A stretch of DNA of 64,000 nucleotides, taken from positions 17,980 to 81,979 of the forward strand of contig CAMIFA010000003.1 in the NCBI GenBank assembly GCA_946221495.1, in the 5' to 3' direction. A program made the position numbers and the translations under genes. Origin of the DNA: an uncultured cyanobacterium (GTDB lineage Bacteria; Cyanobacteriota; Cyanobacteriia; Cyanobacteriales; Chroococcidiopsidaceae). The notes beneath the pieces were generated by a model, which was not told where the DNA came from, made no database searches, and worked only from the letters and a program-made list of their open reading frames with translations. How positions within the stretch are numbered: the stretch's first letter is position 1; each line of letters begins with the position of its first letter. Positions 17,660 to 25,954 of this stretch are shown piece after piece.

Positions 17660-18553
17660 ATGGTTAACGATAGCGAATACATTAGGAAGACTGAAGCCAC
17701 GCGGGTGCGGGTGTTGAGCGAAGCACTCCCCTATATTCAACAATTTGCTGGACGCACTGTTGTTGTCAAGTACGGTGGCGCAGCAATGAAAGATTTTACG
17801 CTGAAAGATAAAGTCATCCGCGACATTGTATTTTTGTCTTGTGTAGGACTACGACCAATAGTTGTGCATGGCGGTGGTCCCGAAATTAACAGCTGGCTAG
17901 ATAAGCTGGGAATTGAACCGCAGTTTAAAAATGGGCTACGAGTGACTGATGCCGCCACAATGGATGTGGTAGAAATGGTTTTAGTTGGTCGGGTTAATAA
18001 AGAAATTGTCTCTTTAATTAACCGTGCTGGAGGCTCTGCTGTAGGTCTTTGTGGTAAAGATGGCAATTTGATCACAGCTCGTCCCGACGGTCGAGAGGGT
18101 ATTGGCTTTGTCGGGGAAGTAACTAGTATGGACGTGAAGATTTTGGAGTCTTTAGCTAGTAACGGATATATCCCTGTAGTGTCGAGTGTGGCGGCAGACG
18201 AAACAGGACAAGCTTATAACATTAACGCTGATACTGTGGCTGGGGAACTAGCAGCTGCTTTAGGCGCGGAAAAATTAATTTTGCTGACTGACACGGCGGG
18301 TATTTTAAAAAATTACAAAGACCCTTCTACCCTGCTGTATAAGTTAGATATTCAGGAAGCACGGCAACTGATTGCAACTGGTGTTGTTGGTGGCGGGATG
18401 ATTCCGAAAGTGAAGTGTTGTGTGCGATCGCTTGCTCAAGGCGTTCGTGCTGCTCATATTATTGACGGGCGCATTCCCCACGCTTTACTGTTAGAAATTT
18501 TTACTGATACTGGGATCGGCTCAATGATCGTGGCTTCAGAGTTTATGAGTTAG
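17660..18553 (+). CDS. argB: N-acetylglutamate kinase ArgB
   Basis: ArgB phosphorylates N-acetyl-L-glutamate in arginine synthesis; in cyanobacteria it is activated by the PII protein. I use the ATG at 17660 (297 residues) because MVNDSEYIRKTEATRVRVLSE matches the usual N-terminus; a TTG frame from 17633 adds nine residues. Amino-acid kinase motifs are present: VVVKYGGAAM (phosphate binding), VHGGGPEIN (N-acetylglutamate/ATP), and NINADTVAGELAAALGAEKL. The C-terminal GGGMIPKVKCC is the family lysine motif. The N-terminal helix needed for arginine inhibition in hexameric NAGKs is present. Confidence 0.95.
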   Translation: MVNDSEYIRKTEATRVRVLSEALPYIQQFAGRTVVVKYGGAAMKDFTLKDKVIRDIVFLSCVGLRPIVVHGGGPEINSWLDKLGIEPQFKNGLRVTDAATMDVVEMVLVGRVNKEIVSLINRAGGSAVGLCGKDGNLITARPDGREGIGFVGEVTSMDVKILESLASNGYIPVVSSVAADETGQAYNINADTVAGELAAALGAEKLILLTDTAGILKNYKDPSTLLYKLDIQEARQLIATGVVGGGMIPKVKCCVRSLAQGVRAAHIIDGRIPHALLLEIFTDTGIGSMIVASEFMS

Positions 18554-18570
18554 AGTACGGAGATAGGGGG

Positions 18571-18602
18571 ACAAGGGGACAAGGAGACAAGGAGACAAGG
18601 GG
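18571..18602. repeat. Octamer tandem repeat (ACAAGGGG/ACAAGGAG), 4 units
   Basis: Four units (GGGG, GGAG, GGAG, GGGG endings) directly follow the argB stop. It is the same family as the tract at 14701. Confidence 0.9.
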
Positions 18603-18659
18603 ATTTAATTCCTCATTTTCCTGTCGCCCCTCCTGCTTTTTAAAAGCTCTCCTCCCTTT

Positions 18660-19082
18660 CTAATAGGGATAATTAAAAATGATGCCGGATCGTCCTCGTC
18701 TTGGTACTGGATAATATTGGTCGTTCACAATCACTGGGTTGACTAGAGTAGAGTTGCGAATTGTGGGGTTAACTAGAACTGGATTCAAGAGCGTGGGATT
18801 TACTACAGTTCTTCCTAGTGGATAAGAGGAGTAGGGAGAAGTTAATGCATGACCAGTTACAGGGTTGACAGGAATTGGACTAGGAATCGGACTGCCATAA
18901 ATGTAGGAACCAACGGCAGGCGAATTGCTAACTCCGTAGGGATTTCCTTGATTAATTATGACTACAGACTGAGCAGAAGCTGACGTAATAGCATTTGTTA
19001 GCGTCATTGCCAACGTTAAAGGTACAACTGCGGCAAAGATACCTAGTTTATTCAAATGATGTTGCCAATGCTGTGTATTCAT
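18660..19082 (-). CDS. Secreted Asn/Pro-rich repeat protein
   Basis: The 140-residue protein starts with a signal peptide (basic MNTQHWQHHLNKLG, then hydrophobic IFAAVVPLTLAMTL, then small residues ITSASA). The mature part is rich in Asn, Pro, Val and Thr. It contains about five degenerate repeats of the form NPxxxNP (NPTLLNPVLVNPTIRNSTLVN). It ends in basic-aromatic sequence. No catalytic motif is visible. It may be an extracellular or outer-membrane-associated protein; function unknown. Confidence 0.7.
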   Translation of the reverse strand: MNTQHWQHHLNKLGIFAAVVPLTLAMTLTNAITSASAQSVVIINQGNPYGVSNSPAVGSYIYGSPIPSPIPVNPVTGHALTSPYSSYPLGRTVVNPTLLNPVLVNPTIRNSTLVNPVIVNDQYYPVPRRGRSGIIFNYPY

Positions 19083-19266
19083 AGTTTTCTCAAATGTATT
19101 TTAAAATCCCAGAGATACCGTAGTTTATCTCGCCTCGCGGTAGCACAAAGAGCGAAGCTTACTTTAAATTTTAAAGTCTATTAGTAATGACGTTGCTTTT
19201 ATAAAAAGGATTCCCTTAATCTTCTAGAGATGGCAACATCAAGAAAGACGCGATTAATTTCAGCAA

Positions 19267-19779
19267 GTGACAGATTTAGAAATTGTTAAAAAAGAGTACG
19301 AAGCAGGAAAAGCTGCCTTCGAGCGCGGGCAATACCGTTCAGCAGTTGAGCATTTAGAAAAATCTTGTGCAATAGTAGCGCGTAACTCTCGTTTGGGGGG
19401 TGAAGTCCAGATTTGGCTAGTAACGGCTTATGAAGCAGCAGGGCAAAGAACAGAAGCGATTACTTTGTGTGAACAACTCAAACGTCATCCCCATTCAGAA
19501 ACCAGCAAACAAGGGCGACGCTTGCTCTACATCTTGCAAGCACCACAGTTAAAAAGACCACCTGAATGGTTAACTGAAATTCCTGATTTAGCAACACTGG
19601 CGGATAATGAAGCTCAAACTCGTCTCGGTAGTGCAGCTGTTAATAATTCTCCCAAAAGCCAACAGCGTCCTGAACCAGAATTAATTGACCTCAGCCAAGT
19701 TAATACCAATAATTCTTTTATCTGGATTGCTCTAATTGCGATTACTTTAACACTAGCGGGGTTATGGTGGATGATTTAG
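19267..19779 (+). CDS. TPR-like protein with C-terminal membrane anchor
   Basis: The frame opens with GTG at 19267; the ATG at 19230 is out of frame and soon stops. The 170 residues begin with tetratricopeptide-type helices (YEAGKAAFERGQYRSAVEHL, and QIWLVTAYEAAGQRTEAI). A polar linker follows. The protein ends in one membrane helix (FIWIALIAITLTLAGLWWMI), so it is probably tail-anchored with the TPR part in the cytosol. It precedes pmbA by about 110 bases on the same strand. It may be a scaffold; partners are unknown. Confidence 0.75.
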   Translation: MTDLEIVKKEYEAGKAAFERGQYRSAVEHLEKSCAIVARNSRLGGEVQIWLVTAYEAAGQRTEAITLCEQLKRHPHSETSKQGRRLLYILQAPQLKRPPEWLTEIPDLATLADNEAQTRLGSAAVNNSPKSQQRPEPELIDLSQVNTNNSFIWIALIAITLTLAGLWWMI

Positions 19780-19781
19780 GA

Positions 19782-19813
19782 GGGGTCAGGGATCGGGGAT
19801 CAGGGGTCAGGGA
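19782..19813. repeat. Heptamer repeat (GGGATCA/GGGGTCA) between the TPR gene and pmbA
   Basis: Four to five degenerate copies of AGGGGTC/AGGGATC occur here. The same unit forms the tract inside glgP at 60742. Confidence 0.75.
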
Positions 19814-19889
19814 ATTCTCATAAGGGAAGTAGCAAAATGTCAAGGTTTTGACAGAGCCTAACAGCCTTAAAATCATCAAGGGGTGAAAC

Positions 19890-21212
19890 TTGGAGCAGCA
19901 AATCGTGAGTGATGCAACTTTGCTAGAGCAGATTTTGAAATTGGCAAGTGGGCGCGTTCAGTCGGCTGAAGTTTACTACCTGTCGAGCCAGGATACACCA
20001 ATTGAGTTTGAAAATAATCGCTTAAAGTCTCTACAAACTAAGGCTTTACAAGGAGTAGCGCTGCGTGTCATTTCCCAAGGAAGGCTTGGCTTTGCTAGTT
20101 CTACAGATTTAACTCGGCTAGATGATTTGGTAGAAGCGGCGGTGCAAACAACAGAAATTGGTGATGTTGCCCAATTTGAGTTTGCGGACTCTGTTGAAAT
20201 TAAAGCGCCAGAAAGCACTTATCAGCCGCCTAGTACACAAGAGTTAATAGAAATAGGGAATTGGTTTATTTCTCAAGTTCACGCATATAATCCCGATATC
20301 TTGGTAGATGTGGGGTTTCACGTCCGCAGAGGTCAAGTTAAGATTGCTACGAGTAAAAATGTGTATGCAGAGCGTAGTAGCCGTATTGTTAGTGCTAGTT
20401 TATCTGGTAATTTAGTACGCAAAGAAGATTTTCTCCAAGCATATAGTTATGATGTAGCCCGCGACCACACTCCTGATTACGATAAAATTCTCCAAGAATT
20501 GCTGCAAAAATATCAAAGGGCAGAGCGTCAGGCAACAATTACTAGTGGTTCTTTTCCAGTTCTATTCACCCCGAGAGCTGCTGCCAGTGTAATTGGCAAT
20601 TTATTTGATGCTGTGCTTTCTGGTCAAGCGGTGTTTCAAAAAGCTTCACCTCTAGCAGACAAGGTGGGCGAAACTTTATTCGACAAACGCTTAACTGTAT
20701 TTGAAGACCCCAGTATCGGTGTTTCCGCTTGTAAGGTAGACGACGAAGGAACCCCCACCAGTCGCAAAGTCTTGATCGATCAAGGCACAGTGATGGGATT
20801 TTATTGGGATCGGCGCTGGGCTGCCCGTGCTGGTTGTCAATCTACGGGTAATGGGTTGCGTGGCGGCTTATCGCGTCCCAGTCCAGATTTAGTCAATATC
20901 TGCATTGCTGCTGGTAGTACCCCTGTAGAGGAATTAATTGCCAATATGGACGAGGGGCTGATTGTGGATCAAGTCTTAGGGGCTGGGCAATCTAATAAAT
21001 TAGCTGGCGAGTTCTCGGTAAATCTAGATTTGGGCTACAAGGTAGAAAAAGGCGAAATTGTTGGTCGAGTGAAGAATACGATGGTAGCAGGCAGTATTTT
21101 TGAGGCGTTCCAGAATTTAGTTGATTTGAGCGATCGCCCAGAATGGATTGGCGGTGGTGCTAATCTGCCTAGTATGCTGTTTAATCAGCTAGGTGTTGCT
21201 GCCCGTCAGTAA
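19890..21212 (+). CDS. pmbA: TldE/PmbA-type metalloprotease-family protein
   Basis: The 440-residue protein belongs to the TldD/TldE (PmbA) family, which forms a TldD-TldE heterodimer that cleaves unfolded peptides and matures modified peptides in E. coli. The N-terminal part has IEFENNRLKSLQTKALQGVALRV and the C-terminal part GAGQSNKLAGEFSVN and VKNTMVAGSIFEAF, both characteristic. The HExxxH zinc motif of TldD is absent, so this is the TldE-type subunit. Its TldD partner is not in the window. The start is a TTG at 19890; a GTG at codon 6 is an alternative. Confidence 0.88.
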   Translation: MEQQIVSDATLLEQILKLASGRVQSAEVYYLSSQDTPIEFENNRLKSLQTKALQGVALRVISQGRLGFASSTDLTRLDDLVEAAVQTTEIGDVAQFEFADSVEIKAPESTYQPPSTQELIEIGNWFISQVHAYNPDILVDVGFHVRRGQVKIATSKNVYAERSSRIVSASLSGNLVRKEDFLQAYSYDVARDHTPDYDKILQELLQKYQRAERQATITSGSFPVLFTPRAAASVIGNLFDAVLSGQAVFQKASPLADKVGETLFDKRLTVFEDPSIGVSACKVDDEGTPTSRKVLIDQGTVMGFYWDRRWAARAGCQSTGNGLRGGLSRPSPDLVNICIAAGSTPVEELIANMDEGLIVDQVLGAGQSNKLAGEFSVNLDLGYKVEKGEIVGRVKNTMVAGSIFEAFQNLVDLSDRPEWIGGGANLPSMLFNQLGVAARQ

Positions 21213-21288
21213 TTTTTTATTATAGCTTGACATTTTGTAGTTATTGTGTACTGAAACATCCGTTTACACCAGAAGGGAGCTAAAGCTT

Positions 21289-22107
21289 GTGAATGTTCTG
21301 CCAAAAAGTTTAATGCGGAGAACTAAGAGTGTTTTTGGGCGCTGGCGGCTGCTGTTAATTGTGCTGGCGGCATTAGTGCTGTCTGGCTGCGTAAATTACG
21401 ATGTTGGGGTAACTTTTGACAGTCCTCAAAGGGGCGAAATTATCCAGCATATCAAGTTAGGAGAACGGCTGACGAGTTTTAGCGGCGATGCGGCACGAGA
21501 ATGGTTAAATAGCATTGAGCGCCGCACTAGACAACTAGAAGGCAAAGTTAAAAAGCTCTCCAACGAAGAAATTGTTGTTACTATTCCCTTTAATAATGGC
21601 GCTGATTTAGAAACAAAGTTTAATCAGTTTTTTAACCCAGTTGATAAGAAGTCTGATGTTTCTAGCACATTAGAAGAACTCCCTACTATTGACTCTCATT
21701 TAAGTCTTAAGCAGAACAATTTCTTGCTTCTATTGCGGAATAAATTGAGTTATGACTTAGATTTGCGATCGCTTTCTTTGATCTCAACAAACAATAGCGT
21801 TTTAGTTAGTCCTGGTTCAATTTTAGAATTAGCATTTAGCCTTAACACGCCTTGGGGTGCAAGAAGTATTGAAAAAGTGGACAATGCTATTCATCCAGAA
21901 ATTTATCAAAAAGGGCGACAGCTACTCTGGACACTCAAACCTGGTCAATTAAACCATGTAGAGGCAGTTTTCTGGCTTCCCAGTCCTATTGGTATTGGTA
22001 CATTACTGATTATTTTATTTATAGCGTTGGGAATTTATCTAAGATACAACTTCATGCCAGATCCCAGAACGATTTTTACTACACCAACGGCGGCGGCGAG
22101 TAAATAA
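21289..22107 (+). CDS. DUF3153-type lipoprotein with C-terminal membrane helix
   Basis: I choose the GTG at 21289 because AAGGGAG lies about 10 bases upstream; this gives 272 residues. A basic N-terminus (MRRTKSVFGRWR) leads into a hydrophobic stretch and the lipobox LSGC. The mature domain includes YDVGVTFDSPQRGEIIQHIK and ends with one membrane helix (about 240-262) and a short basic tail. This layout matches the conserved cyanobacterial DUF3153 proteins. Function unknown. It follows pmbA closely on the same strand. Confidence 0.75.
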   Translation: MNVLPKSLMRRTKSVFGRWRLLLIVLAALVLSGCVNYDVGVTFDSPQRGEIIQHIKLGERLTSFSGDAAREWLNSIERRTRQLEGKVKKLSNEEIVVTIPFNNGADLETKFNQFFNPVDKKSDVSSTLEELPTIDSHLSLKQNNFLLLLRNKLSYDLDLRSLSLISTNNSVLVSPGSILELAFSLNTPWGARSIEKVDNAIHPEIYQKGRQLLWTLKPGQLNHVEAVFWLPSPIGIGTLLIILFIALGIYLRYNFMPDPRTIFTTPTAAASK

Positions 22108-22223
22108 AAGCAAGTAGTAATGTTTCTTGTTTCAGGCGATCGCCCATAAGCTGAATTATGCAGTTGCTACCACTGTTAAATGCCTATGTTATTAAATCAA
22201 TGCTTTTGTTTTAATTAGGATAA

Positions 22224-22796
22224 ATGGAAATCTTCTTAGAAACAGAGCGATTGATTCTGCGTCAGTTTACTCAAGAGGATGCTGACAATTTGTTTGAATT
22301 GAACAGTGATCCTGATGTTGTTCGTTTCACACCAGATGCAAATCAGCCAATAGACTACACCATTATTCAAAATCAACTTCTACCGAAATATATTGCGTAC
22401 TACGAGAAATACGCTGGTTACGGAGTTTGGGCAGCAATTGAAAAGTCTAGCCAACAATTTATTGGCTGGTTTTACTTTAGACCTGTAGTGTACGCATCTT
22501 ATTTCAATTCTGCATTAGCTAACGCAAGTGATATTGAGCTTGGATACCGTTTACGAAAAGCCGCTTGGGGGAAAGGTTATGCAACCGAGGGGGCTAAAGC
22601 CTTAATTTTCAAAGGCTTTTCTGAGTTGGGAACGCAGCGTGTTGTAGCCGTTGCTTTAGCGATCAACGTGGCTTCAAGGCGAGTAATGGAAAAAGTAGGC
22701 TTAAAATTTGAGAAAAAAGTTTTCTACGAAGAAAATGGTCAAGAGCTTGTAATCTGCGTATATGCTCTGAATAAAGATGAGTTTAAATTGGCATAA
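22224..22796 (+). CDS. GNAT family N-acetyltransferase (RimJ/RimL-like)
   Basis: The 190 residues show the RimJ/RimL type of GNAT fold. The family start LETERLILRQFTQEDADNLF is present. So is a beta-strand/acetyl-CoA loop region, ELGYRLRKAAWGKGYATEGA (Q/RxxGxG/A-type motif with GKGYATEG). The final AINVASRRVMEKVGLKFE is also typical. Members acetylate N-terminal amines of ribosomal proteins or small molecules; the substrate here is unknown. It stands alone between the DUF3153 gene and convergent pdxH. Confidence 0.88.
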   Translation: MEIFLETERLILRQFTQEDADNLFELNSDPDVVRFTPDANQPIDYTIIQNQLLPKYIAYYEKYAGYGVWAAIEKSSQQFIGWFYFRPVVYASYFNSALANASDIELGYRLRKAAWGKGYATEGAKALIFKGFSELGTQRVVAVALAINVASRRVMEKVGLKFEKKVFYEENGQELVICVYALNKDEFKLA

Positions 22797-22839
22797 CTGA
22801 TAATCTAGTAACTTACTGGGCGATAGTTTTTTACTTGTG

Positions 22840-23484
22840 TCAAGGTGATAGGCGTTCAATGTGCCAGTTACCGTCATCTAAGCGGCGATAGAGCAAGCGA
22901 TCGTGCAGTCTACTAGGTCGTCCTTGCCAAAATTCAATTTGTGCTGGAATTACCCGAAAGCCTCCCCAGTGGGATGGACGAGGAATTTCCTGATTTTCAT
23001 ATTGTGTTTTGAGTTCTTGTAAGCGTTGCTCTAAAACTTCGCGGCTTTCAATTACCTGACTTTGCTCAGATATCCAAGCACCGAGGCGGCTGTTTAAAGG
23101 ACGGCTGTGGAAATACTCATCTGATTCTTGATCTGATACTTTCTCCACGCGCCCTTCAATGCGAACTTGGCGTTCTAGTTCAGCCCACCAAAAAGCGATC
23201 GCTCCTTGGGGATTATCTGCTAACTCTTGCCCTTTATGACTTTTGTAGTTGGTATAGAAAACAAAACCGCGTTCATCAAAGTTTTTCAGCAGCACCATTC
23301 TGGCGGAGGGCTTGCCATCTTTTGCAGCAGTGGCAAGAGTCATGGCATTTGGTTCCGGTAACTGCGCTTGACGTGCCTGATCAAACCATTTTTGAAATTG
23401 TTTAAAGGGATTGCGATCGGCATCAGTTTCACTTAAGCCTAAAAGGGTGTAGTCTTTACGAAGATCGGCTACGCTTGTGTCCAT
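22840..23484 (-). CDS. pdxH: Pyridoxamine 5'-phosphate oxidase PdxH
   Basis: PdxH oxidises pyridoxine or pyridoxamine phosphate to pyridoxal 5'-phosphate using FMN. The 214-residue protein has the FMN-binding split-barrel motifs SARMVLLKNFDERGFVFYTN and SHKGQELADNP. It also has the dimer/PLP motif RQVRIEGRVEKV and the signature near the C-terminus, with FWQGRPSRLHDRLLYRR and WHIERLSP. Length and ends are complete. It serves the cofactor of many enzymes, including GlgP in this window. Confidence 0.95.
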   Translation of the reverse strand: MDTSVADLRKDYTLLGLSETDADRNPFKQFQKWFDQARQAQLPEPNAMTLATAAKDGKPSARMVLLKNFDERGFVFYTNYKSHKGQELADNPQGAIAFWWAELERQVRIEGRVEKVSDQESDEYFHSRPLNSRLGAWISEQSQVIESREVLEQRLQELKTQYENQEIPRPSHWGGFRVIPAQIEFWQGRPSRLHDRLLYRRLDDGNWHIERLSP

Positions 23485-23667
23485 GTAATGCTTGTCTTTC
23501 TAACTTTGTAAATATAGGCTATGGTCTATAAACCCTAGCTACTTAAACTTAATAGTGGTCAATGTCTCGATTCTGCCATTAAAATCAAGTGCTAGTGTAC
23601 ACGCAGTCAATTACACTTCTAAGCAGATAAGATTGCCAGATTTCAATAGAAGCTACTACTTAAGACA

Positions 23668-24792
23668 ATGCGCCGTTCAGCCTCTGTTCAACGTCTACTT
23701 ATGTTTGGTCTGAGCGGTCCAATTGTTGCCTTAAACATTTGGCTATTATCCCAAGTTTTTCGCTATTTTGAGCATTCAATCACGCTGCTAACTGTGGCGG
23801 CAATCTTAGCCTTTTTGCTAAATTATCCAGTTAAGTTGTTTGAGCGATCGCGAATTACTAGGGCGCAGGCAGTTATTATCGTTTTGCTGGTGAGTTTAAC
23901 AACTTTAGTGTTTGTCGGTGTTATCCTCGTGCCACTGGTAACTGATCAAACAATCCAACTTTTAAAGGGAATTCCTGGTTGGTTGAAAATGAGTCAAGAT
24001 ACTTTGGCGTGGCTAGATAACTGGGCAAAAGCTAGGCGTTTGCCGTTGGATCTCCAGGGTTTTAGCAGTCGAATTAATGCTCGTGTTGAAAGCCAGGCGC
24101 AAGCGCTGGCTGGTCAAGCTGTAGGCTTTGCTTTAGGGACGCTAACGGGATTAATTGACACGGTGTTAGTTGTCGTGCTGGCGTTTTATATGCTGTTATA
24201 TGGCGATCGCCTGTGGCAAGGTTTAATTAATCTTTTACCCGCTCAAATTGGCTCACCATTAAGCGCCTCCTTGCGACTGAATTTTCAAAACTTCTTCATC
24301 AGTCAACTATTGCTAGGGCTGTTTATGGTTGTTACCCTAACACCAATTTTTTTAGCCCTCAAAGTTCCATTTGCCCTGCTGTTTGCTCTTTTAATTGGGG
24401 GAGCGGAACTTATTCCCTTTATTGGAGCAACACTAGGAATTGGTCTAGTGACAATTTTGGTGCTAGTTCAAAATTGGTGGTTAGCACTTCAAGTAGCAAT
24501 GTCAGCAGTGATTATGCAGCAGATCAAAGATAATATATTAGCTCCAAGAATTATGGGCAATTTTACCGGGCTAAATCCTATTTGGATTTTCATTTCTATA
24601 TTGATGGCAGCAGAAATTGCTGGTTTTTTAGGAGCGATCGTTGCTGTGCCAATTGCTGGCACAATTAAAGGCACTATTGATGCCATCCGCAGCAGCAAGC
24701 AACAAAGTGGAATGTCAACTGTAACTATTTCTCCTGATTCACCACGAGGAGGATGGGGGGAGGGGGAGACAAGGAGAGGGGGGGAAGAATAA
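23668..24792 (+). CDS. AI-2E family (UPF0118) membrane transporter
   Basis: This is a polytopic membrane protein of 374 residues with about seven to eight hydrophobic helices. The AI-2E family includes TqsA and several small-molecule or ion exporters. The conserved C-terminal half shows GGAELIPFIGATLGIG and QQIKDNILAPRIMGNFTGLN, both family hallmarks. The last 20 residues are unusual: a Gly/Glu/Arg stretch (RGGWGEGETRRGGEE) encoded by purine-rich repeat-like DNA that runs into the octamer tract at 24801. The substrate is unknown. Confidence 0.88.
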   Translation: MRRSASVQRLLMFGLSGPIVALNIWLLSQVFRYFEHSITLLTVAAILAFLLNYPVKLFERSRITRAQAVIIVLLVSLTTLVFVGVILVPLVTDQTIQLLKGIPGWLKMSQDTLAWLDNWAKARRLPLDLQGFSSRINARVESQAQALAGQAVGFALGTLTGLIDTVLVVVLAFYMLLYGDRLWQGLINLLPAQIGSPLSASLRLNFQNFFISQLLLGLFMVVTLTPIFLALKVPFALLFALLIGGAELIPFIGATLGIGLVTILVLVQNWWLALQVAMSAVIMQQIKDNILAPRIMGNFTGLNPIWIFISILMAAEIAGFLGAIVAVPIAGTIKGTIDAIRSSKQQSGMSTVTISPDSPRGGWGEGETRRGGEE

Positions 24793-24800
24793 AGTCAATT

Positions 24801-24856
24801 CCCCTTGTCCCCTTGTCTCCTTGTCCCCTTGTCCCCTTATCCTCTTCTCCCCTTGT
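24801..24856. repeat. Octamer tandem repeat (CCCCTTGT/CTCCTTGT), 7 units, in the scpA leader
   Basis: Seven units, two of them degenerate, run from just after the AI-2E gene stop to within 10 bases of the scpA ATG. The tract therefore replaces any normal ribosome-binding region of scpA on the coding strand. It is the same family as the 14701 tract, in inverse orientation. Confidence 0.93.
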
Positions 24857-24865
24857 CCCTTCTCT

Positions 24866-25777
24866 ATGGACGCTGCCAAACTTTTTGAAGGAATTGCCCT
24901 GTTAATTGATCTAGCTCAACGGGGAGAAATCGATCCTTGGGATGTCCAAGTAATTGATGTAATTGATCGCTACTTAAGTCATCTAGTTCCGCTTGAATCA
25001 GCAACACAAGCAGCTTATGAAGCCGATTTATCTCAATCTGGACAAGCTTTTTTATCAGCGTCGATGCTGGTGTTATTTAAAGCTAATACTTTAATTGCAA
25101 CAGAAGCGGAAACTGCTGGAGAGCCATTAGAAGAAGATGTATCAATTCAAGATGGGGTAACAGGGCGACGCTTGCCTCTTGAGCAACAGTTGTGTCGCCG
25201 TCCCACCGCTTTGCCGCCCCAAAAACGCCGCGTAACTCTGCAAGAGCTAATAGACCAATTAAAATTAATGGCAACTACCTTGCAACTTCAAAGTCAGGCA
25301 GACACTGCTACAAAAAAGCGTCATTTTCGTTCTCCTCGCACTCAGGCGCTACGGGCGTTAGAGCTAGCCCACCAGGAAAACCTTACTGAAGTTGCTGGGG
25401 AATTAGAGCAGGTACTAAATTCTTACTCACATAGTAATCTCAGGCAAGAAGATTGGCTGGATTTAGATCAGTTGGTAAGTTTTTGGCAAAGAACAAAATC
25501 TGGATCACCGCTCCAAGGTAATCTTCATAAAGTGGATGGAATGTTACAAGCTTCTACCTTGTTGCCACCAGAAGCATCTACGTCTCAAAAGATTGGGGAA
25601 GCATCTCCCCAGCCGCCGCCAGCGCCCGATCGCGTTAGTGTGTTTTGGGCATTGCTACTGCTATCAGCTCAATCCAAAGTAGAGTTACATCAAGAGGAGT
25701 TCTATCAAGAGATTAAAATTCGGACGCTAGGAGCAACAGAAGCGCTTCTGCGCCCGCCAGAGCAGAATAATGGCTAG
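24866..25777 (+). CDS. scpA: Segregation and condensation protein A (ScpA)
   Basis: ScpA is the kleisin that links SMC heads and binds ScpB in chromosome condensation. The ATG at 24866 (303 residues) is chosen because MDAAKLFEGIALLIDLAQRG is the conserved start; frame extension upstream only translates the octamer repeat. FEG..LLIDLAQRGEIDPWDV is the family's N-terminal motif and DLSQSGQAFLSASMLVLFKA its second helix. The C-terminal winged-helix part has SVFWALLLLSAQSKVELHQEEF. A variable, charged linker lies between. No smc or scpB is nearby. Confidence 0.9.
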   Translation: MDAAKLFEGIALLIDLAQRGEIDPWDVQVIDVIDRYLSHLVPLESATQAAYEADLSQSGQAFLSASMLVLFKANTLIATEAETAGEPLEEDVSIQDGVTGRRLPLEQQLCRRPTALPPQKRRVTLQELIDQLKLMATTLQLQSQADTATKKRHFRSPRTQALRALELAHQENLTEVAGELEQVLNSYSHSNLRQEDWLDLDQLVSFWQRTKSGSPLQGNLHKVDGMLQASTLLPPEASTSQKIGEASPQPPPAPDRVSVFWALLLLSAQSKVELHQEEFYQEIKIRTLGATEALLRPPEQNNG

Positions 25778-25954
25778 AATCCTTTGATACTAATTTAATT
25801 GAATTGAGAAAATCTTGCAAAAGAAGTGCTACTTTCAAAAAACGGTAATTTCTCACTGTCAGTGGTTTTAGTGATGACTCTAACCGGAAATTGATCAATG
25901 ATTAGAAATCAAATAACTAAAATGAATTGGCTTGAGGTTGAGGAGTAAATATTT

